The notes: generated from the letters alone by a model not told the origin. A stretch of 64,000 bases of DNA from Siphonodentalium dalli (GCA_032622095.1 CP136069.1:188963122-189027121), one strand, 5' to 3'. Positions 23,023 to 34,498 are shown, counted from the first letter of the stretch. Numbers and translations: made by a program.

Positions 23023-23595
23023 AGATCTAGACCTCCTATGTAGAGAAGTCATCGGCCTTCTAATAGAAGGCTTCTATACACGTATTTACACCACGACCAC
23101 TACAGAAGCCTTGGGACATCACATTTTGATTCATTTGATTGAATTCAATTTGAGTTGAAATGGGATGGGAGGGTGCAGTTGGGCGTGTGCATGTGGACAC
23201 CCCCGTACACATCCAAAAGATAAACCTTATACCACGTAAATGGATCTCCTTCGAACATGGAGCAGAAGATAAAATATATACATGTAGCTTGTGGATCATA
23301 ACTAATTCGATATTGGCCAGATAAATCGACAAAATTGCATTCTCTATCGGGAAGTGGTAAATCATTGGAGGGATACATTTTCATTCTATGTATAATAGAG
23401 AGGTGTCGCAAACTCGCGGATAGCTATTACGACTACGTTTAGCATCTCATCGTCGTAGAATTCATGTAAAGGACGAAAACGATGACGGCGAGTTATAGAG
23501 TATTGAATTGGACAACGCATGACTTAACAGGGCTAAACTAAACTGGCGGTCTACCAGATTAAAGATGGATAATCAGAATTAACGCTCCCAAATTA
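23023..23595. other. Intergenic stretch, no gene recognised
   Basis: Minus-strand ORFs at 23060-23411 have no recognisable motifs and overlap in different frames. The 5S-unit flank extends to about 23070. Confidence 0.4.
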
Positions 23596-24024
23596 CTATT
23601 TCTTTTACTTCGGGGGTAACAAATGTTTGATTCGAGTCGAGGAACCCACCCATCAAAGTTAAGAGTGATCAGATTTGGATTTTTGAAATTTGTTATTTTT
23701 CGAGATGTGCACTTATTTGGGGGCCGGGAAAAAAGTCGTCAAACCGACGGTCTCGGACAAAATTGCGGATGAAGATGGATAGCTCTAAAATTATGTGGTA
23801 GTACGGCCAAATTTCGTGATACTCAAGTGATAATACGGCCATATTTCGTTGAACGACATCTTCATAACTAGCACGTTTTGGGAAATTTTATACCATAGTT
23901 GACAATGGTTAGCATTATTTTGTTGTAATTAATCGATTCTGATAATAATAAAGCGTATTTTGAAGAAATGTTGTTTTGTAACTTGATGATATGGGGACCA
24001 TCTGATCGGATTGAGTACCTTTAA
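23596..24024. mobile_element. TTAA-A family copy, left end truncated
   Basis: It shares ATTACTATTTC...CTTCGGGGGTAA and GATTCGAGTCGAGGAACCCA with the copy at 1274-1761, and ends CGGATTGAGTACCTTTAA. The left TTAAAGGTACTC end is missing. Its final TTAA (24021-24024) is also the first TTAA of the next element. Confidence 0.75.
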
Positions 24025-24262
24025 CCCTTTGAGTGCCAGGTCCGATTTTTGTATCAACCCATATACCCTGTGCCAATGCATTCTCTTATATATGCGAGTC
24101 GACCATAGGTCGCCTCGCATATATAAGAGAATGCATTGGCTTAACATTTTTTTATTTTTTTTTTATTTTTTACAATTTTAATATATTTTATTATATTCTT
24201 TAACAGACTTATTGTGTAGGTTTAGGGCCGATAATATCGGCCCCTGGCACTCAAAGGGTTAA
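24021..24262. mobile_element. piggyBac-type MITE, family PB-1, copy 2
   Basis: The ends are TTAACCCTTTGAGTGCCAGG and its exact complement (242 bp). One hairpin of the double-hairpin family and the T-rich linker are inside. It abuts the TTAA-A element, sharing one TTAA, so it was inserted at, or used, the terminal target site of the older element. Confidence 0.9.
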
Positions 24263-25745
24263 GAACATCGTGTACAATAATCTCATGATACATTTATTCG
24301 CATGATTGGTAAGTGGTGGCTGTATGACGCAACAGACCTTGTTGAACGTTTTTGTACAACCCGAACAGAATTCAAAGCCCTATATCCCTTATGGCAGTTA
24401 GGACGTTACGGCGCACTTGGAACGTGCACATAACTTGGTGACGCAATACCCTAACCGTAATGGTAACTTCTATTTCGCGGTTTTTGCGACTATATTCTAT
24501 ATATCATACCATAACGCATATATCGTGCAAGCGGTATTACTTACTGGTATTACTTACTGTCGTGTCGCGTTACAAACCGCGCAATGGCGACTGATATCAC
24601 CACAATTTCGTCCAACAATTGTATTATATATGGAAGTCATAATTAATGAGCATTGTGGCTGGATATTCGATTCTTGGTGAATTTTGGATGTGAAGTCGCA
24701 GATCAGCAATATTCGACAACATACAAAATCACAAATCCATGTTCCATGCAATCAGTCTAATTTATATTACAAGACACCCCGTTTATCGTGATTGAAAATC
24801 CTCTGTGGTGCCACACAAGTGGTGAACCGCAGATGAAAGGCCGGCAGATCCTCAGATCACAAGAGAGAATGACCAGACGGCTCTCCTGGTAATTAAGTTA
24901 CCATAGCGCTTTAGGACCACGATATTACCGCGATTTTGAATTATATCCCGAGTTATTAATTAAATGACCAGGCAGCGGATGAATAGAGTATTCTCACATA
25001 TTGGCCAATGTTATTCTGATCAATATCGCCCGGTTCCTATTCCTCATTTTCGGGGGCAATATAAATGGACATGTTCCGGACAGAGGGCGCTTCTATCGAT
25101 TGGCTATCACAGAACAATCACTTCGGACATGATAATAAAGACACGTCCCCCTGGCTAATAGAATATGTAACCAATGCTCAAACTGATTACTGCTGACTTG
25201 GCAGAAACTGGTGGGCCAATTGCCGGAAGCGGAGACGAAACGAATCGTTGCACCCGGTCCGCATGGTAATCATTCCATCTGCCTCGTATACTTGAAGTTT
25301 AACTACTACCTATGTAACGGGGAGTTTACTTCCTGTGTGGTTCGATTCAATTCAAAGTTGAAACCACAACGTTTAGTAAAGTATGTGCGCCTAATTGGCC
25401 TTATTATATTTGCACAAGAATATTGAGGACATTCGATCATCAAACGACACTCTTGAGATTTTGTTCTTCTGAACGTGTTGTGTCTAGTAGTCGTCCGCGG
25501 CTACCGGAGCAGTGGGTATATATAGACGCTGTCTACATACTAGACAGGTGAAGTTGCCCCTCTTGCCTTCCAACCTAGGGTCGCAGCAGGGGAGGAGCAC
25601 TAACTGTCCGTATATGCTTCATACGTCTATATAGAATGATATGCAAAACTTGAACTTTCAACAAAACCAGAACTGTCACATTGACGAGAATATGAATGTA
25701 TTATATTAATAGTCTCCCTGTATATGGAAAAAGACTCGCATATAT
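24263..25745. other. Intergenic stretch, no gene recognised
   Basis: Short ORFs at 24417-24680, 24964-25158 and 25211-25426 have no motifs. No repeats were recognised on reading. Confidence 0.4.
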
Positions 25746-26153
25746 GTGACCCGCCATATCAAATCCAGTCGTAAGTCGGGATTTTTGTTACCCTGTGCCA
25801 ATGCATTCTCTTATATATGCGAGTCGACCATAGGTCGCCTCGCATATATATGAGAATGCATTGGCCTAACAATTTGTTTATCATTTTGTTTACCCTGCAG
25901 GGAGCCCCACACATATATAGAAGCATATAGAAGAGTGTCGTCTGCTCATGTTTGTCTGGGGCTCTGTATGGGTGAAATTATAAAATTGTTAAAGAATACA
26001 AGAAAAAATTATTAAAATTGTAAAATATTGTTAGGCCAATGCATTCTCTTATATATGCGAGGCGACCTATGGTCGACTCGCATTTATAAGAGAATGCATT
26101 GGCACAGGGTAAAAAAATCCGCAATTACGACTGGATTTGATATGGCGGGTCAC
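25746..26153. mobile_element. GTGACCC-ended element with double-hairpin core, copy 2
   Basis: The arms GTGACCCGCCATATCAAATC and GATTTGATATGGCGGGTCAC, flanked by ATAT on both sides, enclose the double-hairpin module 25791-26109. Its GAGCCCC stem-loop (25902-25964) is in the opposite orientation to that at 3990-4052 relative to the hairpins, showing that the core can be flipped or that the outer arms are symmetric. It is followed by a hairpin remnant at 26154-26215. Confidence 0.85.
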
Positions 26154-26370
26154 ATATAAGATAATGCATTGGCATAGCGTTTTCGCAAAATTTCTGGAAG
26201 CCCCAGTCATGGAAGGGTTAATGAATGAACTGATTTGAAAATGTAGCCTTGTTAAAGATGCCCTGTCCCATTGAAACCAAAGCCCGATGATATGTACGTC
26301 TTATATAATAACGAAAAATAATTAGGTTGGACCCATGCTCCCATTAATAGGAGGGTTTGAATAAGAAGTT

Positions 26371-26903
26371 TTAAAGATACGGGCGGCGTTGGCGGTGGGT
26401 ACGTATGCTGATAAGATATTCACCTCCGTCAAAAACCGCCATAAACAGAAATAATAGTAACATATACACAGACTTTGTTCTTTTACCAATCAGATATATG
26501 GCATAAACAGTATGTTATTGTCAAATGTTTTCCTTTGTTATGTAAACAAAAGCAAAAAACGTTACATAACCTGGCTTTTGTTTAGATCCGGATATGGTAA
26601 ACATAAAGAGCGTTATTTGTTATTGTTTTCCTGATATGGAAATAATAAAGAGCGTTTATATCATTTGTGTGTGTGATTTACCAATAGAATTGCGCTGTGT
26701 TATGTAAACAGAAGCAAAACTCTTGTAACACTAGCAGGCTCTTGTTTACGTACACCATCGTGCGTCTTGGCGACAATATACTATTTACGCGCTGATTATG
26801 TTTGGCATATGAACAAAACTATATATATTTTAATATTCCTTCTTTTGATGGCGATTTGAACAAATATGAATATTTCTGCAACGAACGCCGCCCGTGCCTT
26901 TAA
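26371..26903. mobile_element. TTAA-B family copy 2
   Basis: It starts TTAAAGATACGGGCGGCGTT and ends GCCGCCCGTGCCTTTAA. The interior carries two ATAAAGAGCG motifs (26603, 26645) as in the copy at 5626. The terminal TTAA (26900-26903) is shared with the adjoining PB-2 element. Confidence 0.85.
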
Positions 26904-27253
26904 CCCTTTACCCAACAGAACGGCCCTGTGCCAATGCATTCTCTTATATATGCGAGTCGACCATAGGTCGCCTCGCATATATAAGAGAATGCATTGGCTT
27001 AACACATTAAAAATTATAAAATTTAGGTCAATGCATTCTCTTATATATGCGAGGCGACCTAGCTATGGTCGACTCGCATATATAAGAGAATGCATTTGGC
27101 ACAGGGCATAACTGTAACCATCACAATGTGGTCAAGGAGCCGGTTCCAATGATATCCATATTTGTATGGTTCTATTGAGACAGACCGAAGATATCTTAGG
27201 CTGTTGAAGCTTTATTTGGCCGGTTTTGGCCGGTTTGTTGGGTAAAGGGTTAA
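26900..27253. mobile_element. piggyBac-type MITE, family PB-2, copy 2
   Basis: The ends are TTAACCCTTTACCCAACAGA and TTGTTGGGTAAAGGGTTAA. It is inverted relative to 15146-15545: the hairpin module (26924-27106, core-less) now lies next to the left end. It is inserted in the end of the TTAA-B copy. Confidence 0.85.
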
Positions 27254-27551
27254 CACGTTTTGATTCCAATAACCGTCTCTTACAAAGAGCAATGATAGTC
27301 GTCTCTCATAAAGAGTGCCCATGCTTCCGTCGTCCAAAAGCGGTAGATAATATGATCGTTTTCTCTTGACGATTATGTGGATATTTGTGATGCATGTGCC
27401 ATACCATGCAGTATTTCCAATTTTTCTTATGCTTGGTACGTTGAAACCTTGTTGAGGAATGTTTGTCAAATAGGACCGTACATCTTTTATTGACGATTTA
27501 GTTTTGAAAAAAAATGTCCACATAAGCCTGCAAATAATGTGCCTGTCATTT
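27254..27551. other. Intergenic stretch, no gene recognised
   Basis: Minus-strand ORF pieces without motifs; nothing else is seen. Confidence 0.4.
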
Positions 27552-28007
27552 GCAGAATGAAAGTACAGAGGGTGAATATAGTGACGCTAGCCCTGTGCCA
27601 ATGCATTCTCTTATATATGCGAGTCGACCATAGGTCGCCTCGCATATATAAGAGAATGCATTGGCCTAACAATGTTTTATCATTTTTTTTAAATAAATGT
27701 TTCTGACAATTTTTAGGACATAAAATAAAAAACATCCATTACCCTGCAGGGAGCCCCACACATATATAGAAGCATATAGAAGAGTGTCGTCTGCTCATGT
27801 TTGTCTAGGGCTCTGTATGGGTGAAATTATAAAATTGTTAAAGAATACAAGAAAAAATTATTAAAATTGTAAAACATTGTTAGGCCAATGCATTCTCTTA
27901 TATATGCGAGGCGACCTATGGTCGACTCGCATATAAAAGAGAATGCATTGGCACAGGGTAAAACAAATCACCGTCACCGAATTTACCCACTGGGAACCTC
28001 ATTCTGC
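27552..28007. mobile_element. Foldback family G interrupted by a double-hairpin element
   Basis: The outer arms GCAGAATGAAAGTACAGAGG and CACTGGGAACCTCATTCTGC match the hairpins at 42667-42850. At the apex sits a complete 368-bp double-hairpin element (27591-27958, CCCTGTGCC to GGCACAGGG), including the stem-loop at 27751-27813, which has one G-to-A change in its stem. No target duplication is obvious. Confidence 0.75.
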
Positions 28008-29378
28008 TCAGGCATCAACTGCTATGGGAGACCTAGGATCAGATTGAAGTTCCCCAGTTGAAGTTTGTGATGTCCATTCATTAGTCACCTCGATTGTGGA
28101 TTTTATCCTCTGCAATTTAGGGGATATAGAAACTTCTCAGAAGTGAAAAAGTAACTAAAAACAATGTTAATTGGAGACTATAGATATTTCCCAGAATATG
28201 AGACCAGTGGGGGGTAGCGTCACTAAATTCACTCTCTGTGCACCTCATTCTTAAAAGCTTGTGTCCATAGCTACCAATGTTGAAACAAACCAACTCTGCG
28301 CCACAGTAACTCACCGCTGTCATTGCGTCATATGAAAATAACAGTACTCTCGAACATCGGCTCGACAGAGCGATAAGGCCGTGCAAAAAAATTATTTTCA
28401 AATGAAAGTGTAGATTTATGAACCATAAATAGTGAACCGATTAACCTTTTCCTTACGGAAAGCACACGTGGTTAGTTATAGTGACCTGGACAATCGTCTT
28501 CTCAAATACACTAATTGATTTTACAACATGTGCTTATGTTGGTTTTTACACTAGAACATACCTTGTTCTCGCCATTGGGCGCGAAAAAGGTATTGAGTGT
28601 CATACACCATGAACTATGTTGTTATAGTCATGCTAGTCATGGACATATTTACAATAGAGTACACACCGCACTGAGATGTACTGATATGATACTTATTGTG
28701 AAAAATATGGTGTTGCTATTTTTAATTGCAGTAAACAACCGGCTCAGTCGCTATTTGGTAGAATATATCTGCTAATAATTATTTGATTGACAGCTGTGGA
28801 AAGCTCCATTAACTCTCCGCTGTAGACATTGTGTCATGTATACGAAAATATCTCGCGAAACATCGGCCCGTAGCGATAAGACCGTGCAAAGAAATGGTTT
28901 TCAAATACCAGTGCACATTTATGAGCCATAAATAATGATCGCGGATCAACATTCTCCTTATGGAAAGCACACATGATTAGTTATAGTGATCCGTCTTTAA
29001 TATGGATTTACACAAAATGAGGCCAACAGCGTTCATTTTTACCTCATTATTTGCAACCTCGTTGCCTGATCTATAAATTTAATTAAACTTCGCATGAAAC
29101 GGCAGCATCAGCCCATCGATGTCATCTCCTATAATTGAATGCGGTTTGATAGTCATGTAAGCTCTCGATAAATAGATTCACATTGTGCACTTCGCTCGTT
29201 TATCAATGGAAGTCGACAGACTTGAATCGAAGATCTGAACATTTTGTCAACACACAATTACGAAGCATGATATCGCTGTATGGCATTAGAACCCTGGGGC
29301 GCCATGCTTCGGAGTTCCAAGCACGTTTGCATCATTATTCTGGGGGTCACGTTGGCTTACTCGTTATGGCCCTGCTAA
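28008..29378. repeat. Intergenic stretch with a ~530-bp-spaced direct repeat
   Basis: The segment CGATAAGGCCGTGCAAA...GGAAAGCACACGTGGTTAGT (about 28345-28480) recurs at about 28870-28990 with point changes. A family-G fragment (CACTAAATTCACTCTCTGTG) lies near 28222. No gene is recognised. Confidence 0.6.
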
Positions 29379-29819
29379 TTTACTATGATGTTGGTGTGCC
29401 ATGCTAATTTGACATGATGATGGGTCCTGCTAATTTACTATGATGTTGGTGTGCCCTGCTAATTTGATATGCAGATGGGCCCTTTGAATTGCTATGATGC
29501 TGGTTTGCTCTGCTGAATTGTTATGATGCTAGTGAGCCCTGTTGAATTTATATGACGCTGGTGGGCCATGCTGAATTTATATGGCGCTGGTTTGCCATGC
29601 TGAATTTATATGGCGCTGGTTTGCCATGCTGAATTTATATGGCGCTGGTTTGCCCTGCTGAATTTATATGGCGCTGGTTTGCCCTGCTGAATCGCCTTGT
29701 GCTGGTGGGCCCTGCTTATTATTTGCTATGATGCTGATGGGTCCGGACAATTTGGTATGATGTTGGTGTGCCATGCTAATTTGACATGATGATGGGTACT
29801 GCTAATTTACTATGATCTT

Positions 29820-30117
29820 TCAGCAGACTATTAAAGATAAATGTAACCTGCAATTTGAAGTGTCACAAAATAACATTATATTTGGTGTACCTGATGGAAA
29901 TCCAAATGAAGGAATAATAGAAATTGCCATACTTCTATTTAAGAGATATATCTACTCTTGTAAGATAAAAGCTACTAACCCTAATTCACATGGTTTTATA
30001 GAATGGTTAAAAACTTATAAGACAATTGAAATTGTGCCATTAAAGGGCTATTCTACAAAAAAAGATATCTTTTTTCAAGAGAGATGGAATATAATTAATG
30101 AATTATTTTTAACATAA
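29820..30117 (+). pseudogene. C-terminal fragment of a LINE reverse-transcriptase polyprotein
   Basis: It is open from the insertion junction to a TAA at 30115-30117. The apparent ATG at 29812 belongs to the flanking satellite, so this is not a natural start. Readable motifs are IIFGVPDGNPNEGIIEIAIL, then FKRYIYSCK, then F-x-E-W-L-K and a C-terminal W near F-Q-E-R-W-N. The order hydrophobic-G ... N/E-x-I-x2-L-x4-R/K-x2-I-Y-x-C-K ... F-x2-W/L is what I know from the extreme C-terminus of L1/Tx1-type LINE ORF2 proteins. Endonuclease and RT catalytic parts are absent, so it cannot be functional. The exact clade is not determined. Confidence 0.6.
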
Positions 30118-30380
30118 ACATAAGAGACGAAAAACCCACAAAAGTATCACCGGTGCAGAGTCTAAATTGATCAATATCTTATACCATTTAATATATACTC
30201 AATCATATAAAATTAATTGAACATGTTTATTTCAGCCTAGGACAAAACACTTTATATTTTATCCCACTCATATCAATATCTTTAAAATATTTTAATTCTT
30301 TTTTTTTTTTTTTTTTTTTTTTAACCAAGTGCATGTATTGTGTTCTTGATTCCTCACATGTCTGTCTGTATTTATATTTT
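29820..30380 (+). mobile_element. 5'-truncated non-LTR retrotransposon with 14-bp target duplication
   Basis: The insert is flanked by the direct repeat TTTACTATGATCTT (29806-29819 and 30381-30394), a variant of the minisatellite sequence it interrupts. It contains the last coding ~99 codons of a LINE followed by a 3' UTR with a long T-run (about 30299-30322). No poly(A) tail is present; the 3' end is pyrimidine/AT-rich. 5' truncation with a target duplication of this size is the usual product of target-primed reverse transcription. Confidence 0.75.
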
Positions 30381-31165
30381 TTTACTATGATCTTGGTGTG
30401 CCATGCTAATTTGACATGATGATGGGTCCTGCTAATTTACTATGATGTTGGTGTGCCATGCTAATTTGATATGCAGATGGGCCCTTTGAATTGCTATGAT
30501 GCTGGTTTGCTCTGCTGAATTGCTATAATGCTGGTGGGTCCTGCTGAATTGATTTTGGTACGATGATGGTGGGTCCTGTTGAATTGCTATGATGCTAGTG
30601 GGTCATGCTGAATTTATATGACGCTAGTGGGCCCTGCTGAATTTATATGACGCTGGTGGGCCCTGCTGAATGTATATGGCGCTGGTTTGCCCTGCTGAAT
30701 TTATATGGCGCTGGTGGGCCCTGCTGAATTTATATGACGCTTGTGTGCCCTGCTGAATTTATATGACGCTGGTGGGCCCTGCTGAATTTATATGACGCTG
30801 GTGGGTCCTGCTGAATTTATATGGCGATGGTGGGCCCTGCTGAATTTATATGACGCTGGTGGGCCCTGCTAAATTTATATGACGCTGGTGGGTCCTGCTG
30901 AATTTATATGACGCTTGTGGGCCCTGCTGAATTTATATGACGCTGGTGGGCCCTGCTGAATTTATATGACGCTGGTCGGCCCTGCTGAATTTATATGACG
31001 CTGGTGGGTCCTGCTGAATTTATATGGCGATGGTGGGCCCTGCTGAATTTATATGACGCTGGTAGGCCCTGCTGAATTTATATGGCGCTGGTGGGCCATG
31101 CTGAATGTATAAGACGCTGGTGGGCCCTGCTGATTTGATATGGCGCTGGTGGGTCCTGGTGAATG

Positions 31166-31639
31166 TATATTATGCTCATTTTATCGGCCTTTGTTAATCT
31201 GAGCGAATGGAGGATAACCCATGATATAATGTCGTCTGCGTACATTGTATATTGTAAAACATATTTTAGCCCTTTCGTGAAGGGAGCAAATATTGTTAGG
31301 GCAATGTATTCTCTTATATATGCGATGCTCCCCATGGGAGACTCGCATATATGTAAGAGAATGCATTGGCACAGGCTTTTCGCAAAATTTCAAGAAGCTC
31401 CAGTCATGGAAGAGGTAATAATAATACTTTTGGGCTTTGCATGCTGAATAAGATCACGATGGTTATTCCTGTCGTTTCGCAATCACCAGAGAAACCACAA
31501 TTCAAACTAATTAAATATGTATGTTCATGAATGTTTCATACATACACTGGCTGTTCATCAAATCGCTCGGATTAACCAAACACCACAAAACTGACAATTC
31601 TAGAAAGAAAAAGAAAAACAGTTCAGTTCATTTTCTCAA
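31166..31639. other. Spacer between opposed minisatellites, with hairpin remnant
   Basis: A degraded hairpin-module copy lies at about 31297-31373, with loop GATGCTCCCCATGGGAGACT, followed by TTTTCGCAAAATTTCAAGAA, the flank seen beside other remnants. No gene is recognised. Confidence 0.55.
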
Positions 31640-32815
31640 CAGCATCATTTCCTACACCAGCACCATAGCAATTCAGGACGACTCGATCACCAGAACCATA
31701 GCAAATTAGCCGCACCCCCAGCATCAGAAGTACCCACTGGCATCATAGCAGACTAGGAGGACCCAACAGCATTCATAGCATACTAGCAGAACCAATCAGC
31801 ACCACAGCAAATTAGCAGGACCCACCATCATCATAGCAGGACCCACCAACATCATAGCAAATTAGCAGGACCAACCTTCATTATAACAGGACCCACCAAC
31901 GTCATGGCAAATTAGCAGGACCAACCATCATTATAGCAGGACCCACCAACATCATGGCAATTTAGCAGGACCTACCATCATCATAACAGGACCAACCAAC
32001 ATCATAGCAGGACCCACCAACATCATAGAAAATTAGCACGACCCACCAGCATCCTATCAAATTAGCAGGACCCACAATCATATATCAATTCAGCATGACC
32101 CACCGCCATCATAGCATATAAAAGGACCCACCAGAATAATAGCAAATTAGCAGGACCATCCAGCATCATAGACATTTAGCAGGATCCACCAACTAAATAT
32201 CAGGACCCACCAGCATCATAGCAATTCAGCATGACCCACCACCAGTTTCATAGCATATTAGCAGGGCACACCAGCACAATAGCAAATTAGAAGGAACATA
32301 CAGCATCATAGCATATTAGCAGAACCCACCAGCATCATATTAAGTTAGCAGTATCCACCAGCATCATATACAGTTAGCAGAACCCACCAGCATCATATTA
32401 AGTTAGCAGTATCCACTAGCATCATATCAAGTTAGCAGAACTCACCAGCACCATATTAAGTTAGCAGTATCCACAAGCACCATATCAATTCAGCATGACC
32501 ACCCGCATCATAGCAAATAGCAGGACCCACCAGCATCATGGCAATTTAGCAGGACCCGCCAACACCATAGCAAATTAGCATGACCATCCAGCATCATAGA
32601 AATTTAGCAGGACCATCCAGCATCATAGCAAATTAGCAGAACCCTCCAGCATCATAGCAAATTAGCAAGACCATCCAGCATCATAGCAAATTAGCAGAAC
32701 CCTCCAGCATCATGGCAAATTAGCAGGACCATCCAACATCATAGCAAATTAGCAGGACCATCTAGCATCATATCAAATTAGGACACACGAACATCATAGC
32801 AAATTACTAAGGGAA
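31640..32815. repeat. 29-bp minisatellite, reverse orientation
   Basis: Units such as ATCATAGCAAATTAGCAGGA plus CCCACCAGC are the reverse complement of the array at 29379-31165, so the two arrays form a large imperfect inverted repeat around 31166-31639. A short further piece in the same orientation lies at 45733-45805. Confidence 0.9.
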
Positions 32816-33009
32816 TGCATTGGCGCATGATATTTAATGCTGCACCAGCGCAGCTCCCGTCATGAACGGGTTTTAATAAAATGAAGAATGGTATAGAAGG
32901 CTGTACTTATACATCTTTTGATATCATGTCCTTGCTATTCGTACTAATACAATGTCGTGAGGCTTAATAAGAGAAAGGACTGTCGATATATGCGCATTAT
33001 CTGCACTTA

Positions 33010-33144
33010 CACTGCAAATAAGAGTGTTCAGATTTGAACGCGTTCAGCCCCGGATGTGTTCAGTTACTGAACAGTAAGTGTTCAATTTTGAACGTATATG
33101 TTCAGAATACTCATCCCTGAACGGTAGTGTTCAAAATTACTATA
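33010..33144. repeat. Left terminal and subterminal repeats of the CMC element
   Basis: CACTG end followed by at least seven GTGTTCA/TGAACG-type motifs in both directions, such as TGTTCAGATTTGAACGCG and TGTTCAGTTACTGAACAG. In plant En/Spm, subterminal repeats bind an element-encoded protein; a similar role here is inference. Confidence 0.8.
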
Positions 33145-33146
33145 GT

Positions 33147-33652
33147 TGTGTCAAAGAATTATTTAACAACATGCTGAGACCAACTCCCCCCCTAGGTGAC
33201 CAGAAAGAGAATAGACTAATTCCCAGACAGATTTATTGGTGCTACATCCTGTTAAATAAAAATTGTATAAAACTGCACAGCAGTAAAGGGCAATAAAACG
33301 TGTCCCAAAACCAAGGCCACTCAGACCATCTGTAGGACCTTTGTTACTTTCAGCGCTCAAAATTTGGTTTAGGTTACCATAATCTGTCATACTAAGCATC
33401 AGATAATGCAGGGACGTGTTTAGACGGCGGGTCTTCGTGTGGGGGGGGGGGGGTCACCTGGAATTTCAAATTGACACCCCTTTTAACCAGGCTAAACAAC
33501 TCTCAAGTTCATGTAATACCAATTAAACGCACCCGCCTCCACCCCCCCCCCCGGCATCAAATTTCTGAACTGCCAACTTACAGTCATTTTTTAGTGTTTA
33601 TTTTAAAGAATATTACTTTTTGGCTGACTATCGGGGGGGGGGGGGGGGTAGT
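33147..33652. repeat. Internal long inverted repeat of the CMC element, left arm
   Basis: It begins TGTGTCAAAGAATTATTTAA and is about 90% complementary by eye to 39406-39914. It includes G/C homopolymer runs at about 33440, 33546 and 33632, matched by runs in the partner arm. ORFs within it are artefacts. Confidence 0.85.
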
Positions 33653-34498
33653 TAAATAAAAAGATTATATTTGCTCTAACCTGTTTTAGTGTGCACTACG
33701 TTGTTTTGGGTCCATACGTTGAACCAATTTTATACTTTTGGTCTAAAGTTTGGACCGAAATGGCTGTCAGTTGTAAAATTTCCAACTATACCCATAGCCT
33801 GTGGCATCAGGTTCAAATATTCCAACAGTGAAACCGAAAGCTTTCAATTAACCAGTTGGAAATTTCCAACAAAAAATAAAGTGGGGTAAAATTCGACTCG
33901 GTTGGGGAGGGGCAAGTATAAATTGCAAATCCCTGGTTTTACACCCCTCCCCAATTGGAACTTGTCCCATGCAGCTACGTTACTGTTGCATATATATACA
34001 GGCGAAATGTGTGCGTACAATAATCAATGTGGTGTTATTACGGTATCCGTTCATTATTTTGTGGTTAAAATCACGATATAAAACCGCTCCCGAGCTATTT
34101 TTTGTACGCTGTTGACATTATGGTGAACATTGACGTTCAATAAGTGTTCGACTCGCTTGAACATCAACGTTCCAGATAATGCCAGTCGGTTCCGCGTTTT
34201 CAAGGAATCGCGCCATGCGCATGCGCAATAAATTCCTTGTTATTTCCCGTTAAAATGTTGTTTTCTTGGAATTTTGGTCAGAAGTGTTTTGTCAACAGAA
34301 GAGTTCACATCATTCTACACGATAAACGGATTCCGAGTGTCTTTATTCGAAGTTATTTGTTCTTTACGGTATGTACGCTATATTCAGTTTGTGTTGACAT
34401 GCCAAATTCTGAAGGCTTTTTTGATTTTCCTCAGATTCTTTGACTTGGTCAGTTTGAGTTTCAGAATTTGGCGGGTGACAGTGTTGGTGAGAAAAGAC

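Larger units (their letters stand above)
29379..31165. repeat. 29-bp minisatellite, forward orientation
   Basis: The unit is TGCTGAATTTATATGACGCT plus GGTGGGCCC, with variants (TGCTAATTTACTATGATGTT plus GGTGTGCCA). Homogeneous units are densest at 30600-31120 and more divergent ones lie at 29379-29810. The array is split by a LINE fragment at 29820-30380. Confidence 0.9.

Noticed and set aside
34274-34498. N-terminal 75-residue extension of the transposase
   Set aside because: It opens at TTG, not ATG; the first ATG in frame with good context is 34499.
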